DNA of 64,000 nucleotides from Colwellia demingiae (GCF_007954275.1 NZ_VOLT01000007.1:248001-312000); one strand, 5' to 3'; positions 7,788 to 17,418 are shown, counted from the stretch's first letter. The notes: generated by a model from the sequence alone, not told the origin. Numbers and translations: made by a program.

Positions 7788-10550
7788 TTATAATCGTCCT
7801 GTAATACCTACGGTTAAAGTACGCTCACGGTTGAATGATCCGTTAAACGTTTCTTTTTGATAGTAAAAATCACGGCGACCTTCCTCTGTTATGTTATTAA
7901 CATCAAAAAATACTGAGAAATGTTCGTTAATGTCATAGCTTGCATTAAAGTTGAGACGTTGATCAGATTCAGTAAAGACAGCGCTACTATTCTCTGCTTG
8001 TGCACCTTGACCTGGCAAGTTACGGAAATAATCATCACGATAGATGTAACTTAAACGTACACCAAAATCACCTTGTTCAAAGTACAAAATAGAATTGAAG
8101 TTATGTTTTGATGAGCCAGGGAAACCATAGCCATTATCACCTACATCTTTTTCAAACTCACTATCAGAATAGGTATAGTTAGCTTGCACACCAAAACCAC
8201 TCCATGCTCCATCTAAAAATAGGAAAGGCTGATTAAACCCAAGTTCAACCCCCATAACGGTACCGTCTGAAAAATTCTGTGGCGTTCGAACATCATAGAT
8301 GGTGTCGCCTTGCCCTGGTAACGTTTCTTTCGTGGTAATTGGAAACACAAAGTCATTGACATCTTTATAAAATACACTGGCAATATAGGCACCTTCCATA
8401 TCATTATAATATTCTAATGTTGCATCAAATATATAAGAAATAGTCGGTTCAAGTTCAGCATTACCACGCTGTCCTGAAGGAATGTCTCCTACGTTATATA
8501 TAGGATTGGCAGCCTCTCTTGGTACTAAATCAGAAGGATTAGGACGTGACATTACTCTTGCAGCAGCTAGCCTTAACGTTAAATCGTCATCAAGATCTAG
8601 ACCTAAGTTTGCACTTGGTAAAAATTCCCAGTAATCGTTACTGGTACTTGTTGGTGTTGTGCTCTTATCTGGGTTAACTCTTAAGCCTTGACCGCTAAAT
8701 TTCACATTAACCGCTCGCACACCAACGTTACTGGTAGAATCTAAACCAAAAATTTCACCCGACATATTTGCTTCACCATAAAGAGCAAGCACTTCTTCTT
8801 GATAAGCAAAAGACGATGCTGGATCAACACCTAACTCGTTACCTTGCTTACATAACTGCACGACTTCATCACAAAAATGTTGGAAATCACCATCAGGAAA
8901 ATCGTTAAAAACGCCTGTGCCAGGGTAATAATTATAATCAATGTTTGTGTCACCAAGACCAGTTTGGCCGATGTCATACAACTCAGCCTCTGTTAGGTCA
9001 CCACTTACATCTAAAATGTTTGTTCTAACAGAATCAACTTCTTCTTTAGTATAACGGGCACCAAATTCAATAGATTCAACAAAGCCATTATCTAACATAT
9101 ATTCAAAATCAACTCGTGCGCCATATTGTTCACCTTCCATAAATACATCACGAATTAATGAGGCCCATTTAGGGTATTGATAAGCCGCGTTATCAATTTC
9201 ACCAAGATCGGCATGAAATAGACCGTTATCGGTATTAAAACTCACTTGTTGTGCATCAATGTCTTGTACCAAAATTGGTAAATCTAAATCTTGCATATAA
9301 TCAACATCTGAATAATGAAAATCTAAATTCATATGTAAGTTATCTGTTAATTGATAGTCAAAATTTATACCGCTAACTGAAGATTCTGTTTTATTGCCAA
9401 ATAAGAAAGGAATAAATTGGATTGGAACCACTTGACCTTCAGAAAATCCACCTTGAGCAACAGATTGTAACGTTTTATGACCATTAGCATCTGTAATGAC
9501 AATATCTTCAGGTGCAAATATTGAACCAGCAATAGCTGGACCAAAAACAGGCGCAATACGATTTCGGATAGAAGCATTATCAAAGGATGTAAATACGGTA
9601 TCAGCAGTAATCGTCAGTTTATCATTAACTTGCCACTGTACACCTGCGGCAAATGATTCACGTAACTGAGTTTCACGAATGGGTTCAAAATCGATGGCAT
9701 TAATGATGTGTACACCTTCAACCGTTTCATCGGCAAGTCCATCACCAGTATTATCAATTTGAATATCTTGCTGTATAACAGTTGGGAATAATTGATCTCG
9801 GCCTGGTTTTGATTCAGAGTCCAAATATGAAACATAAAACCCCATTGAGTCATCTTCTGTTTTTGCACCAAAAAGAAAACTTGCACGGTTCCCAACTTCA
9901 TCACCAATTGAGCCTTTATCAGCTTGGAGAGTGATAGAGCCAAAGTAATTTTTATCATCTCTATATAGAGACGCATCTAATGCTTGTCTGGTTATCAATT
10001 CAACAGAGCCTGCAAGGCCCGATTCAGGGTCACTTGCCGTTGGAGTCTTCTTTACAATAATAGTGGAGATAATATCAGTTGGAATGACTTCTAAGTTGAA
10101 TGACCTAAGGTTGGATAAACCTTCAGTACCTGACGACATTGCAGTACGTCCATTAACTGTGGTTGTTACATATGTCGGACCTAAACCCCTAATAGAAACA
10201 CGGTCACCTTCTTGACCACCATCATTTCGTTCAATTTGAACACCGGGGATTCTCTGGATAGCGTCAGAAATTGAGGCATCAGAAAATTTGCCTAAATCAT
10301 CGGCTGAGATGGCATCGATAACAGAGTTAGCATCTCTTTTTAGATGTTGAGCTTTAAGAATACTGCTACGAATACCTTTCACTTCAATCACTTCAACATT
10401 TCTTTCTACTTTTTTTCCTGCTTCCTCCGCATTAGCACTAAGCATAAGAGGCATACTGAGCGCGGTGACCGTAATACCTTTTATTGCCATATTTACCACT
10501 TGTGCTGTCTTGCTATGTACAAAACCATTTAAGCCTGTTGAATATTTCAT
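7788..10550 (-). CDS. TonB-dependent outer-membrane receptor of the fucose locus
   Basis: 920 residues. Signal peptide to ~residue 41 (ending LMLSANAEE), then VIEVKGIRSSILKAQHLKRD, a plug domain (VIDAISADDLGKFSDASISDAIQRIPG, then VSIRGLGPTYVTTTVNGR), and a 22-strand-type barrel ending TLTVGITGRL with the usual aromatic-poor terminal strand. This is the Xanthomonas/Caulobacter-like carbohydrate TBDR group; no SusD partner is present. A strong GGGAGAG ribosome site precedes the ATG. It shares a divergent promoter region with the fucose catabolic genes, so uptake of fucose-containing oligosaccharides is likely. No fucosidase gene is in the window. Confidence 0.9.
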   Translation of the reverse strand: MKYSTGLNGFVHSKTAQVVNMAIKGITVTALSMPLMLSANAEEAGKKVERNVEVIEVKGIRSSILKAQHLKRDANSVIDAISADDLGKFSDASISDAIQRIPGVQIERNDGGQEGDRVSIRGLGPTYVTTTVNGRTAMSSGTEGLSNLRSFNLEVIPTDIISTIIVKKTPTASDPESGLAGSVELITRQALDASLYRDDKNYFGSITLQADKGSIGDEVGNRASFLFGAKTEDDSMGFYVSYLDSESKPGRDQLFPTVIQQDIQIDNTGDGLADETVEGVHIINAIDFEPIRETQLRESFAAGVQWQVNDKLTITADTVFTSFDNASIRNRIAPVFGPAIAGSIFAPEDIVITDANGHKTLQSVAQGGFSEGQVVPIQFIPFLFGNKTESSVSGINFDYQLTDNLHMNLDFHYSDVDYMQDLDLPILVQDIDAQQVSFNTDNGLFHADLGEIDNAAYQYPKWASLIRDVFMEGEQYGARVDFEYMLDNGFVESIEFGARYTKEEVDSVRTNILDVSGDLTEAELYDIGQTGLGDTNIDYNYYPGTGVFNDFPDGDFQHFCDEVVQLCKQGNELGVDPASSFAYQEEVLALYGEANMSGEIFGLDSTSNVGVRAVNVKFSGQGLRVNPDKSTTPTSTSNDYWEFLPSANLGLDLDDDLTLRLAAARVMSRPNPSDLVPREAANPIYNVGDIPSGQRGNAELEPTISYIFDATLEYYNDMEGAYIASVFYKDVNDFVFPITTKETLPGQGDTIYDVRTPQNFSDGTVMGVELGFNQPFLFLDGAWSGFGVQANYTYSDSEFEKDVGDNGYGFPGSSKHNFNSILYFEQGDFGVRLSYIYRDDYFRNLPGQGAQAENSSAVFTESDQRLNFNASYDINEHFSVFFDVNNITEEGRRDFYYQKETFNGSFNRERTLTVGITGRL

Positions 10551-10941
10551 TTCTCTCTCCCGATTATCATTAAGTTAACCTTCTCTTATTGGAAGGTCTA
10601 CACCTTTTCACATTTAAAAACACATTTCGTATATAAAGTAACCATAGGTTTACACATTGATTTCATATCTGCAAATACTTTTTACATATAAAAACACAGA
10701 ACAAGTTAAACACATAAAAATCAATAAGATAAGTAAACACAACAAAACAAACAAATTGTGAGCGCAATAAACAAACACAAATAGTTTTAAAACTAGTCAT
10801 TAAAAAGATTGACTTATACATCTCTAAAGATTAAATTTCACACTTGAATTATATTTTTATATATGAAAGTTACTTTGATAATTTAATTATTCATAAATAA
10901 AATATCTCTGAAATTGGCTTATATATGTATTCGAGAACGAT
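10551..10941. promoter_or_regulatory. Divergent promoter region of the fucose locus
   Basis: 391 very AT-rich bases between the TonB receptor (minus) and the dehydratase operon (plus). Three relatives of the motif found before the IclR gene occur here: TTTCGTATATAAAG at 10625, TTTCATATCTGCAAA at 10661 and TTTTATATATGAAA at 10855. The first two are inverted relative to the third, as expected for control of both directions. Confidence 0.45.
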
Positions 10942-11241
10942 ATGACAAACAGGAAATTTGTATTATTAAATGAAGCAGATAACATCTTAGTATGCTGTCA
11001 AACAGCAAGTGCTAATGAATGTGTGAAACTACCTAACATAGAACTTAAGCTTGATAGCAATATTGATATTGGCCATAAGGTGGCGTGCAAGAATATAGTA
11101 AAGGGTCAAAACGTCATTCGATATGGTGTCTCGATAGGATCCGCTACTGTTGATATAACTAAAGGTAGTCATGTTCATTTACATAATATGAAAAGTGATT
11201 ACATTCCCAGCCATACCAGACAATCAACAGTTGGAGAGTAA
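10942..11241 (+). CDS. UxaA-type sugar acid dehydratase, small subunit (SAF domain); candidate L-fuconate dehydratase
   Basis: 99 residues matching the N-terminal SAF domain of altronate dehydratase UxaA: VLLNEADNILVCC, IDIGHKVACKNIVKGQNVIRYG, IGSATVDITKGSHVHLHNM. UxaA family enzymes remove water from sugar acids to give 2-keto-3-deoxy acids. Here the enzyme is split in two genes; the large part follows two bases later. Split uxaA genes in the Campylobacter jejuni fucose locus hold the same place. No enolase-type fuconate dehydratase is seen in the window, so this pair probably does that step. Substrate is inferred from context. Confidence 0.8.
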   Translation: MTNRKFVLLNEADNILVCCQTASANECVKLPNIELKLDSNIDIGHKVACKNIVKGQNVIRYGVSIGSATVDITKGSHVHLHNMKSDYIPSHTRQSTVGE

Positions 11242-11242
11242 A

Positions 11243-12454
11243 ATGAAAGGATTTTTAAGACTCGATGGCCGTAAGGGCATTAGAAATACTGTGGTCGTAG
11301 TTTATTTAGTCGAGTGCGCTCACCATGTGGCCAAAACTATTGTCTCCAAGATAGATCATGATGATGTACAACTTATCGGTTTTCCTGGTTGCTACCCAAA
11401 TGATTATTCATTAAAAATGATGGAAAAGCTTTGCTCGCATCCAAATGTAGGTGGTGTTGTACTTGTTTCATTGGGTTGTGAAGGCTTTAACAGAGAGAAG
11501 CTCACTGACACCATTATAGAAAGTGGCAGACCCGTTGAAACGTTAGTCATTCAAAAATGTGGTGGTACAAAAACTACGATTGAACTAGGGATAAAAAAAG
11601 CGTCCTCTATTTTAGCAAGTATTGCAGATGTTGAGCGTGTTGAGCTGCTCACCTCGGATTTAGTTATAGGCACTATTTGTGGAGGCTCTGATGGTACCAG
11701 TGGCATTAGTGCTAACCCAGCAGTAGGCGCTTGTTTTGATATATTACTCAACGCTAATGCCACCTGTATTTTCGAGGAAACTGGCGAATTAATTGGCTGC
11801 GAACATATTATGGCAGACAGAGCAGAATCGCCAGAATTAGGACAAGCATTAATTACTTGTGTCGAAAAAGCAGAAAAGTATTATACAAAAATGGGCTATG
11901 GCAGCTTTGCGCCAGGTAATGCTGAAGGCGGATTAACAACTCAAGAAGAAAAATCGATGGGTGCTTATGCTAAGTCTGGCTCCTCTGACATTAATGGCAT
12001 CATTAAGCCAGGTGACATTCCGCAAAAGAAAGGCCTGTTCTTAATGGATGTTGTACCCGATGGTGAACCAATGTTCGGCTTTCCTAATATTTCTGATAAC
12101 GCTGAAATTGTTGAAATGATAGCCTCTGGTGCTCACTTAATTCTTTTTACCACTGGTCGAGGCTCAGTTGTAGGCTCAGCAATTTCTCCAGTGATAAAAA
12201 TATGTGCTAACCCAGAAACTTATAAAAACTTAAGTGAAGATATGGATATTAATGCGGGCAGCATTATTGAAGGTAAAACGACAGTGACTGAAGTGGGACA
12301 AACCATTTTTGATTGTGTGATTGATGTTGCCAATGGCGGTAAGAGTAAATCGGAAGCTTTAGGTCATAAAGAGTTCATACTTACCTATAAAAAATTCGAT
12401 GCTACAGGCTCAGGTAAAGTGCCCGAGGCAATAGGCCCATCTTGCCTAAGGTAA
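11243..12454 (+). CDS. UxaA-type sugar acid dehydratase, large subunit; candidate L-fuconate dehydratase
   Basis: About 403 residues. I start it at ATG 11243 because GGAGAG lies five bases before it and the family begins at GFLRLDGRKGIRN; an upstream in-frame start would overlap the small-subunit gene. Family marks: VVLVSLGCEGFN, VIQKCGGTKTTIELG, CGGSDGTSGISANPAVG, CIFEETGELIGCEHIM, GHKEFILTYK and the end GPSCLR. Conserved cysteines fit the metal or Fe-S site of UxaA/GarD enzymes. It is translationally coupled to the small subunit. Expected reaction: L-fuconate to 2-keto-3-deoxy-L-fuconate; altronate- or galactarate-like substrates are alternatives. Confidence 0.82.
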   Translation: MKGFLRLDGRKGIRNTVVVVYLVECAHHVAKTIVSKIDHDDVQLIGFPGCYPNDYSLKMMEKLCSHPNVGGVVLVSLGCEGFNREKLTDTIIESGRPVETLVIQKCGGTKTTIELGIKKASSILASIADVERVELLTSDLVIGTICGGSDGTSGISANPAVGACFDILLNANATCIFEETGELIGCEHIMADRAESPELGQALITCVEKAEKYYTKMGYGSFAPGNAEGGLTTQEEKSMGAYAKSGSSDINGIIKPGDIPQKKGLFLMDVVPDGEPMFGFPNISDNAEIVEMIASGAHLILFTTGRGSVVGSAISPVIKICANPETYKNLSEDMDINAGSIIEGKTTVTEVGQTIFDCVIDVANGGKSKSEALGHKEFILTYKKFDATGSGKVPEAIGPSCLR

Positions 12455-12522
12455 AGATGAATAACTAAGACCGTTACTGAATTATTAGTAAATTTATATA
12501 ACAGAACAATATTATTAGACAG

Positions 12523-13680
12523 GTGAACAAGATGAGCGACTATTTCAATAATAGCTTCCCCGATGTGGCAGATCTTAAGCGTCATGCTAAAAAACGTATT
12601 CCCAAGTTTGCTTTTGATTATCTCGAAGGCGGCTGCATGGAAGAGATAGGTGTACAGCGTAATCGTCAAGATATTGAAGCTGTTCAACTGCGTAGTGAGT
12701 TATTAAAACCTTTTAGTGGTAGTAACTTAAGTGTTGAACTATTCGGTCATAAATATGCTGCTCCTTTTGGTATTGCTCCTGTGGGTTTACAAGGGTTAAT
12801 GTGGCCGAAATCACCTGAAATTCTTGCTAAGGCCGCAGCAGAAAAAAATATTCCGTATATATTAAGTACTGTTTCATCCAGTAGTTTAGAGCGTATTGCC
12901 GAAGTCTCTGAAGGAAAAGCTTGGTTTCAGCTATATAACCCAACCGATGCTAATATTCGTGCAGACTTACTCAAGCGTATTACGAATGCACAATACCAAG
13001 TATTAGTGGTAACCGTTGATGTGCCAACCTTTGGCTTTCGCCCCAGAGATATTCGTAATGGCTTAGCGATGCCGCCAAAAATGACACTTACTAATATATT
13101 GCAGATGCTGTCCTGCCCGCAGTGGCTGATGGAAACTGCTTTAGCGGGTAAACCAGAAATGGAAACCTTAAAACCTTATATGCCAAAGGACATGCCGACC
13201 GACCAATTAGCTGCTTTTATGAATAAGACCGTGATGGGTCGCGTTGACATTGATGGCTTAAAACCAATTCGAGACCAATGGCAAGGTCCATTAGTGGTTA
13301 AAGGTTTAATTAACGAACTTGATGTGGAAGCAGCTATTTCTTTAGGGGCTGATGCAGTGATTATTTCAAATCATGGTGCACGCCAGTTAGATGCCGGTGA
13401 ATCACCAGTAGAGCCTTTGCAGCGTATTTCACAAAAGTACGGCGATAAAATTAAAATATTTATGGATAGCGGCTTACGCAGTGGAACTAACATTGCGGGA
13501 GCACTAGCCTCAGGTGCTGACTTTACCTTTTTAGGTCGCCCTTTTGTTTATGGCGTAGGTGCGCTTGGTAATAAAGGGGGTATTCATACCATCAACTCAC
13601 TAACGTTACAGTTAACTCAAATTATGAATCAACTCGGCTGTAATAACGTCGCTGATTTGCCAAAACATCTAGTCAAGTAA
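12523..13680 (+). CDS. lldD: FMN-dependent L-lactate dehydrogenase (alpha-hydroxy acid oxidase family)
   Basis: 385 residues, full length. Oxidises an L-2-hydroxy acid with FMN and passes electrons to the respiratory chain or oxygen. Marks: FAFDYLEGGCMEEIG, FGIAPVGLQGLMWPKSPEIL, the WFQLYNP strand, VTVDVPTFGFRPRDIRNG, the active-site SNHGARQLDAG with the catalytic histidine, MDSGLRSGTNI and FLGRPFVYGVGALG. The gene sits inside the fucose operon, whose last step releases L-lactate, so L-lactate to pyruvate is the natural role. A second family member is in the rhamnose cluster (58749). Mandelate or glycolate oxidation is less likely here. Confidence 0.83.
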   Translation: MNKMSDYFNNSFPDVADLKRHAKKRIPKFAFDYLEGGCMEEIGVQRNRQDIEAVQLRSELLKPFSGSNLSVELFGHKYAAPFGIAPVGLQGLMWPKSPEILAKAAAEKNIPYILSTVSSSSLERIAEVSEGKAWFQLYNPTDANIRADLLKRITNAQYQVLVVTVDVPTFGFRPRDIRNGLAMPPKMTLTNILQMLSCPQWLMETALAGKPEMETLKPYMPKDMPTDQLAAFMNKTVMGRVDIDGLKPIRDQWQGPLVVKGLINELDVEAAISLGADAVIISNHGARQLDAGESPVEPLQRISQKYGDKIKIFMDSGLRSGTNIAGALASGADFTFLGRPFVYGVGALGNKGGIHTINSLTLQLTQIMNQLGCNNVADLPKHLVK

Positions 13681-13712
13681 GCTAATTTATAAATAGTAAG
13701 AAGTGATTTAAC

Positions 13713-14774
13713 ATGAACAAAACTATTGATACTCGCCAAATAGGCAATACTTCACTCAACGTTTCAACGCTTGGTTTTGGCGCGGGCTCTATGGGTAATC
13801 TTTATCAAGCAGTATCAGATGAGGATGCCCGGGAAACTTTATCTGCTGCTATTGATTCAGGCATGAATTTATTTGATACCGCCCCGCGTTATGGCGCAGG
13901 ACTTAGTGAGCGTAGAGTGGGTGATGCGTTAAGATCTTTATCAAAAGATGATTATGTATTATCGACCAAAGTGGGACGTATACTCACGCCTGATACAACA
14001 GCTGATATAACGGAGTTACGCCATGGTTTTGATACCCCTATGCCATTCGATGCGCAGTATGATTATACCTATGATGGCATTATTCGCTCATTTGAAGACA
14101 GCCAACAACGCTTAGGATTGGCTGAAATAGATATACTACTCGTTCATGATCTTGGCGCTTATACCCATGGCAAGGATGACAAGTATTATTTCGAACAGTT
14201 CGAAACTAGTGGTTATAAAGCTTTAGAAGAATTAAGAAGAAATGGCTACATAAAAGCCGTAGGTTTAGGTGTTAATGAAACAGAAGTGTGTGAACGAGTA
14301 ATGAATATTGGTCAATTTGATTGCTTTTTATTGGCTGGTAGATATTCCTTATTAGAGCAAGCACCACTTCACCAGTTTTTACCAAAATGTGAAGCCCATG
14401 GTGCATCGATCATATTAGGTGGCCCATATAACTCGGGTATTTTGGCGACTGGGGTTAGAGGTAAAACTATTCCTCATTTTGACTACGAGCCTGCGCCAAA
14501 ACATATTATTGACCGCGTTGCGAAAATTGAAACAGTGTGCGATGAATACCAAGTAAACCTTGCCGCAGCAGCTTTGCAGTTTCCTTTAGGTCACTCATCT
14601 GTTACTTCAGTAATCCCTGGGTTAGGCAATGCTAACCGGGTTAGAAAAACAATAGACTTGTTCTCAGAGAATATACCTAACGAATTTTGGCAAACCTTAA
14701 AAGAAAAAAACTTGCTTGACCAAGCCGCGCCCTTACCTATCACAGAGGTTAAGACTAAGGCTAACGCCTCATGA
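13713..14774 (+). CDS. Aldo/keto reductase, probable L-fucose dehydrogenase
   Basis: 353 residues, AKR fold. The catalytic tetrad is visible: Asp and Tyr in NLFDTAPRYGAGLSERRVG, Lys in LSTKVGRIL, His in LLVHDLGAYTHG. The C-terminal cofactor site appears as SSVTSVIPGLGNANRV. It resembles D-threo-aldose/L-fucose dehydrogenases that oxidise the sugar at C1 to the lactone with NAD(P)+. It overlaps the lactonase gene by four bases (ATGA), so the two are translationally coupled, which fits dehydrogenase followed by lactonase. Known fucose loci often use an SDR for this step; here the AKR is the best candidate. Confidence 0.82.
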   Translation: MNKTIDTRQIGNTSLNVSTLGFGAGSMGNLYQAVSDEDARETLSAAIDSGMNLFDTAPRYGAGLSERRVGDALRSLSKDDYVLSTKVGRILTPDTTADITELRHGFDTPMPFDAQYDYTYDGIIRSFEDSQQRLGLAEIDILLVHDLGAYTHGKDDKYYFEQFETSGYKALEELRRNGYIKAVGLGVNETEVCERVMNIGQFDCFLLAGRYSLLEQAPLHQFLPKCEAHGASIILGGPYNSGILATGVRGKTIPHFDYEPAPKHIIDRVAKIETVCDEYQVNLAAAALQFPLGHSSVTSVIPGLGNANRVRKTIDLFSENIPNEFWQTLKEKNLLDQAAPLPITEVKTKANAS

Positions 14775-15655
14775 ATATCGAAAGAAACGTAGTTGAAACA
14801 GATATACCAAAAGTAGACAGCCATCAACATTTTTGGCAATTATCGCGTGGTGAATACAATTGGCTTAAGCCTGAGTTAACCGAACTTTATAAAGACTTTC
14901 TTCCTAAACAACTAGAGCGCGAACTATATGAAAATGATGTCAGTCAAACCATATTAGTACAAGCTGAAGAGTCTGAAGATGAGATACATTTCATGTTAGC
15001 GATTGCTGAAGTCAATGAATTCGTTGCAGGTGTTGTTGGCTGGATAGATATGGAAGCATCTGACGTAATAGATAAGCTTGAAGAGTATCATCAAAACAGA
15101 TATTTCAAAGGCATTCGTCCAATGTTACAAGACATTGATGATGTCAATTGGATATTAAAAGATGAATTTACCCCGGTTTTTGAATTTATGGCAAAAAATC
15201 AGTTCACTTTTGATGCTTTGATTAGAGATATCCATATCTCTAACATTCAAATTTTAGCGCAAAGATACCCTGACTTAAGCATTGTTATTAACCATTGCGC
15301 AAAACCCGATTTATCAAAAAGTCCTAGTGATTTTTGGCGACATCGTTTAACAAATATTGCCGTTTGTAAAAATGTGTTCATCAAACTTTCGGGTCTATTG
15401 ACAGAAGCACCTCAAGGCAAAGTAGATATAGCGATTGTTCAACCTTATTTTGACCATATTATGGATAGTTTTGGCTCAGATAGAGTCATGTGGGGTAGTG
15501 ATTGGCCGGTAATAAAATTAAATGGTGATTACGATACTTGGGTTTCATTGACTCACGCATTGCTCAAAGATTATTCACTTAAAGATAAACGTAAAGTGTG
15601 GGCAGGCAATGCGCAGCAATTTTACAACTTACCTTCTTCTTCCGTAATTAACTAA
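14771..15655 (+). CDS. Amidohydrolase-family lactonase, probable L-fuconolactonase
   Basis: 294 residues, amidohydrolase-2 (COG3618) type. Metal-site motif VDSHQHFWQLSRGEYNWL at the N-terminus, ILVQAEESEDE, the FKGIRPMLQD strand, the IVINHCAKPDL histidine, and VMWGSDWPV with the catalytic aspartate near the C-terminus. It opens L-fucono-1,5-lactone to L-fuconate. It starts inside the stop of the dehydrogenase gene. The same family works in the Campylobacter, Xanthomonas and Burkholderia fucose pathways. Other sugar lactones are possible, but the context is strong. Confidence 0.85.
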   Translation: MNIERNVVETDIPKVDSHQHFWQLSRGEYNWLKPELTELYKDFLPKQLERELYENDVSQTILVQAEESEDEIHFMLAIAEVNEFVAGVVGWIDMEASDVIDKLEEYHQNRYFKGIRPMLQDIDDVNWILKDEFTPVFEFMAKNQFTFDALIRDIHISNIQILAQRYPDLSIVINHCAKPDLSKSPSDFWRHRLTNIAVCKNVFIKLSGLLTEAPQGKVDIAIVQPYFDHIMDSFGSDRVMWGSDWPVIKLNGDYDTWVSLTHALLKDYSLKDKRKVWAGNAQQFYNLPSSSVIN

Positions 15656-15677
15656 ATAAATAGCACGTTAGGATTTA

Positions 15678-16457
15678 ATGATGACAATAAAAAACAAAAC
15701 AAAAATCGCCCTTATAACAGGTGGAGGTAGTGGTATAGGTAAAAGCATTTGTTTACGCCTTGCCCTTAAGCAACACAAAATATTAGTGGTTGACCTTAAT
15801 CTTGAAGCTGCACAAGAAACTGTGGATGAAATAGAGAACCAAGGAGGAATCGCTGAAGCGTATGCCGCTGATGTATCCAACAATCAACAGATTTTAGCTT
15901 TATTCAAAAATATCAAAGAAGAACACACCATTGATATCCTAATCAATAATGCCGGTATTGCACATATTGGCAATATAGAACAAACCAAAGAGTCAGACCT
16001 TGATCGACTTTATAACGTCAATGTTAAAGGAGTTTACAACTGTATCTCTGGTGTTATCGACGCAATGAAAGCGCAAAAGAGTGGCGTTATTATCAATATG
16101 GCATCTGTTGCAGCTTCAGTCGGTATAGCAGAGCGATTCGCTTATTCGATGACCAAAGGCGCAGTACTTACCATGACCTACTCGGTGGCAAAAGATTATT
16201 TAGCTGATGGTATTCGCTGTAATTGTATTTCTCCTGGGCGAGTACATACCCCTTTTGTTGATAACTTTTTAGAAAAGAACTATGCAGATAATAAAGCAGA
16301 AATGTTTGAAAAACTATCTAAAAGCCAACCAATAGGTCGTATGGGCACGCCTGACGAAATAGCAGCATTGGTCGATTATCTTAGTTCAGAAGAGGCTGCT
16401 TTTATCACGGGCAGTAATTTTCCTATCGATGGTGGTTTTGTCACCTTAAATAATTAA
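15678..16457 (+). CDS. SDR dehydrogenase, probable 2-keto-3-deoxy-L-fuconate dehydrogenase
   Basis: 259 residues, classical short-chain dehydrogenase. Cofactor motif ALITGGGSGIGKSI, the NNAGIAHIG strand, catalytic Ser in NMASVAASVG and YSMTKGA (YxxxK), and the C-terminal FITGSNFPIDGG. It should oxidise 2-keto-3-deoxy-L-fuconate to the 2,4-diketo acid, the substrate of the hydrolase encoded next. SDRs of this kind also serve as L-fucose dehydrogenases, so its role could be swapped with the AKR. Position directly before the FAH hydrolase favours the later step. Confidence 0.8.
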   Translation: MMTIKNKTKIALITGGGSGIGKSICLRLALKQHKILVVDLNLEAAQETVDEIENQGGIAEAYAADVSNNQQILALFKNIKEEHTIDILINNAGIAHIGNIEQTKESDLDRLYNVNVKGVYNCISGVIDAMKAQKSGVIINMASVAASVGIAERFAYSMTKGAVLTMTYSVAKDYLADGIRCNCISPGRVHTPFVDNFLEKNYADNKAEMFEKLSKSQPIGRMGTPDEIAALVDYLSSEEAAFITGSNFPIDGGFVTLNN

Positions 16458-16499
16458 CTTAATTAGCATTAACTAACTTACCTTAAAAGAGATTTAAAT

Positions 16500-17345
16500 A
16501 TGAAACTACTTCGATACGGCCCTCTAGGGCGAGAAAAACCTGGCATTATGGATGGCGAAGGCAACATCAGAAGCCTGAGTGAATTTGTTAGTGACATTAA
16601 TGGCACAACGCTCAGTGAAGAAAACTTACAACGCTTACAAGCGGTAGATATTTCAAGTTTACCCATTATTGATGCAGATGTTCGCTTAGGTGCTTGTGTT
16701 GGCAATGTCGGTAAGTTTATTTGTATCGGCCTTAACTATGCAGACCATGCCGCAGAATCAGGCATGTCCATTCCGAGCGAGCCAGAAGTATTCACCAAAG
16801 CGACCAGTGCAATATCTGGTCCTAATGACGATATTATTCAACCGCGTAACAGCGATAAGCTAGATTGGGAAGTTGAGCTGGCCATTGTTATTGGTAAGGA
16901 AACTTCCTATGTAAATGAAGAAGACGCGCATGAATATATTGCCGGTTATTGTGTTTGTAACGACGTTTCTGAGCGTACTTTCCAACTAGAAAAAGGGAGC
17001 CAGTGGGATAAAGGAAAAGGCTGTGATACCTTTGGCCCTATTGGTCCTTGGTTAGTGACTCGTGATGAGGTAAAAGACGATAATAATTTATCTATGTGGT
17101 TAGAAGTAAACGGTAAAACCTTTCAAAATGGTAATACCAAAACCATGGTGTTTAAACCCGCTTATATAGTTAGTTACTTAAGTCAATTTATGAGCTTACA
17201 ACCCGGTGACATTATTTCAACCGGCACGCCTCCAGGCGTTGGTTTAGGTCAAACACCACCATTATATTTAAAACCTGGTGATAAAATCACTTTAGGCATT
17301 GAAGGACTGGGCACTCAAAAACAACGAGTGGTTGAACATAAGTAA
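16500..17345 (+). CDS. Fumarylacetoacetase-family hydrolase, probable 2,4-diketo-3-deoxy-L-fuconate hydrolase
   Basis: 281 residues, FAH fold. The metal ligands and active site appear in FICIGLNYADHAAESG, EPEVFTKATSAISGP, LDWEVELAIVIG and CNDVSERTFQLEKG, followed by KGCDTFGPIGPWLVT and ISTGTPPGVGLG. It would cleave the 2,4-diketo-3-deoxy acid to pyruvate and L-lactate. It is the last gene of the fucose operon and a strong terminator follows. Because L-lactate is a product, the lactate dehydrogenase earlier in the operon makes sense. Confidence 0.85.
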   Translation: MKLLRYGPLGREKPGIMDGEGNIRSLSEFVSDINGTTLSEENLQRLQAVDISSLPIIDADVRLGACVGNVGKFICIGLNYADHAAESGMSIPSEPEVFTKATSAISGPNDDIIQPRNSDKLDWEVELAIVIGKETSYVNEEDAHEYIAGYCVCNDVSERTFQLEKGSQWDKGKGCDTFGPIGPWLVTRDEVKDDNNLSMWLEVNGKTFQNGNTKTMVFKPAYIVSYLSQFMSLQPGDIISTGTPPGVGLGQTPPLYLKPGDKITLGIEGLGTQKQRVVEHK

Positions 17346-17382
17346 GTAATTTGCCACTCAAAGTATATCTTGATAGAACATT

Positions 17383-17418
17383 AACCACAGATGCCACCAT
17401 AGTGCTCTGTGGTTTTTT
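17383..17418 (+). terminator. Rho-independent terminator of the fucose catabolic operon
   Basis: Stem AACCACAGA with TCTGTGGTT, a 14-base loop and a run of Ts, 38 bases past the hydrolase stop. Confidence 0.85.

Noticed and set aside
9365..9976. Minus-strand frames of 72 and 120 residues
   Set aside because: Out-of-frame shadows within the TonB receptor gene.
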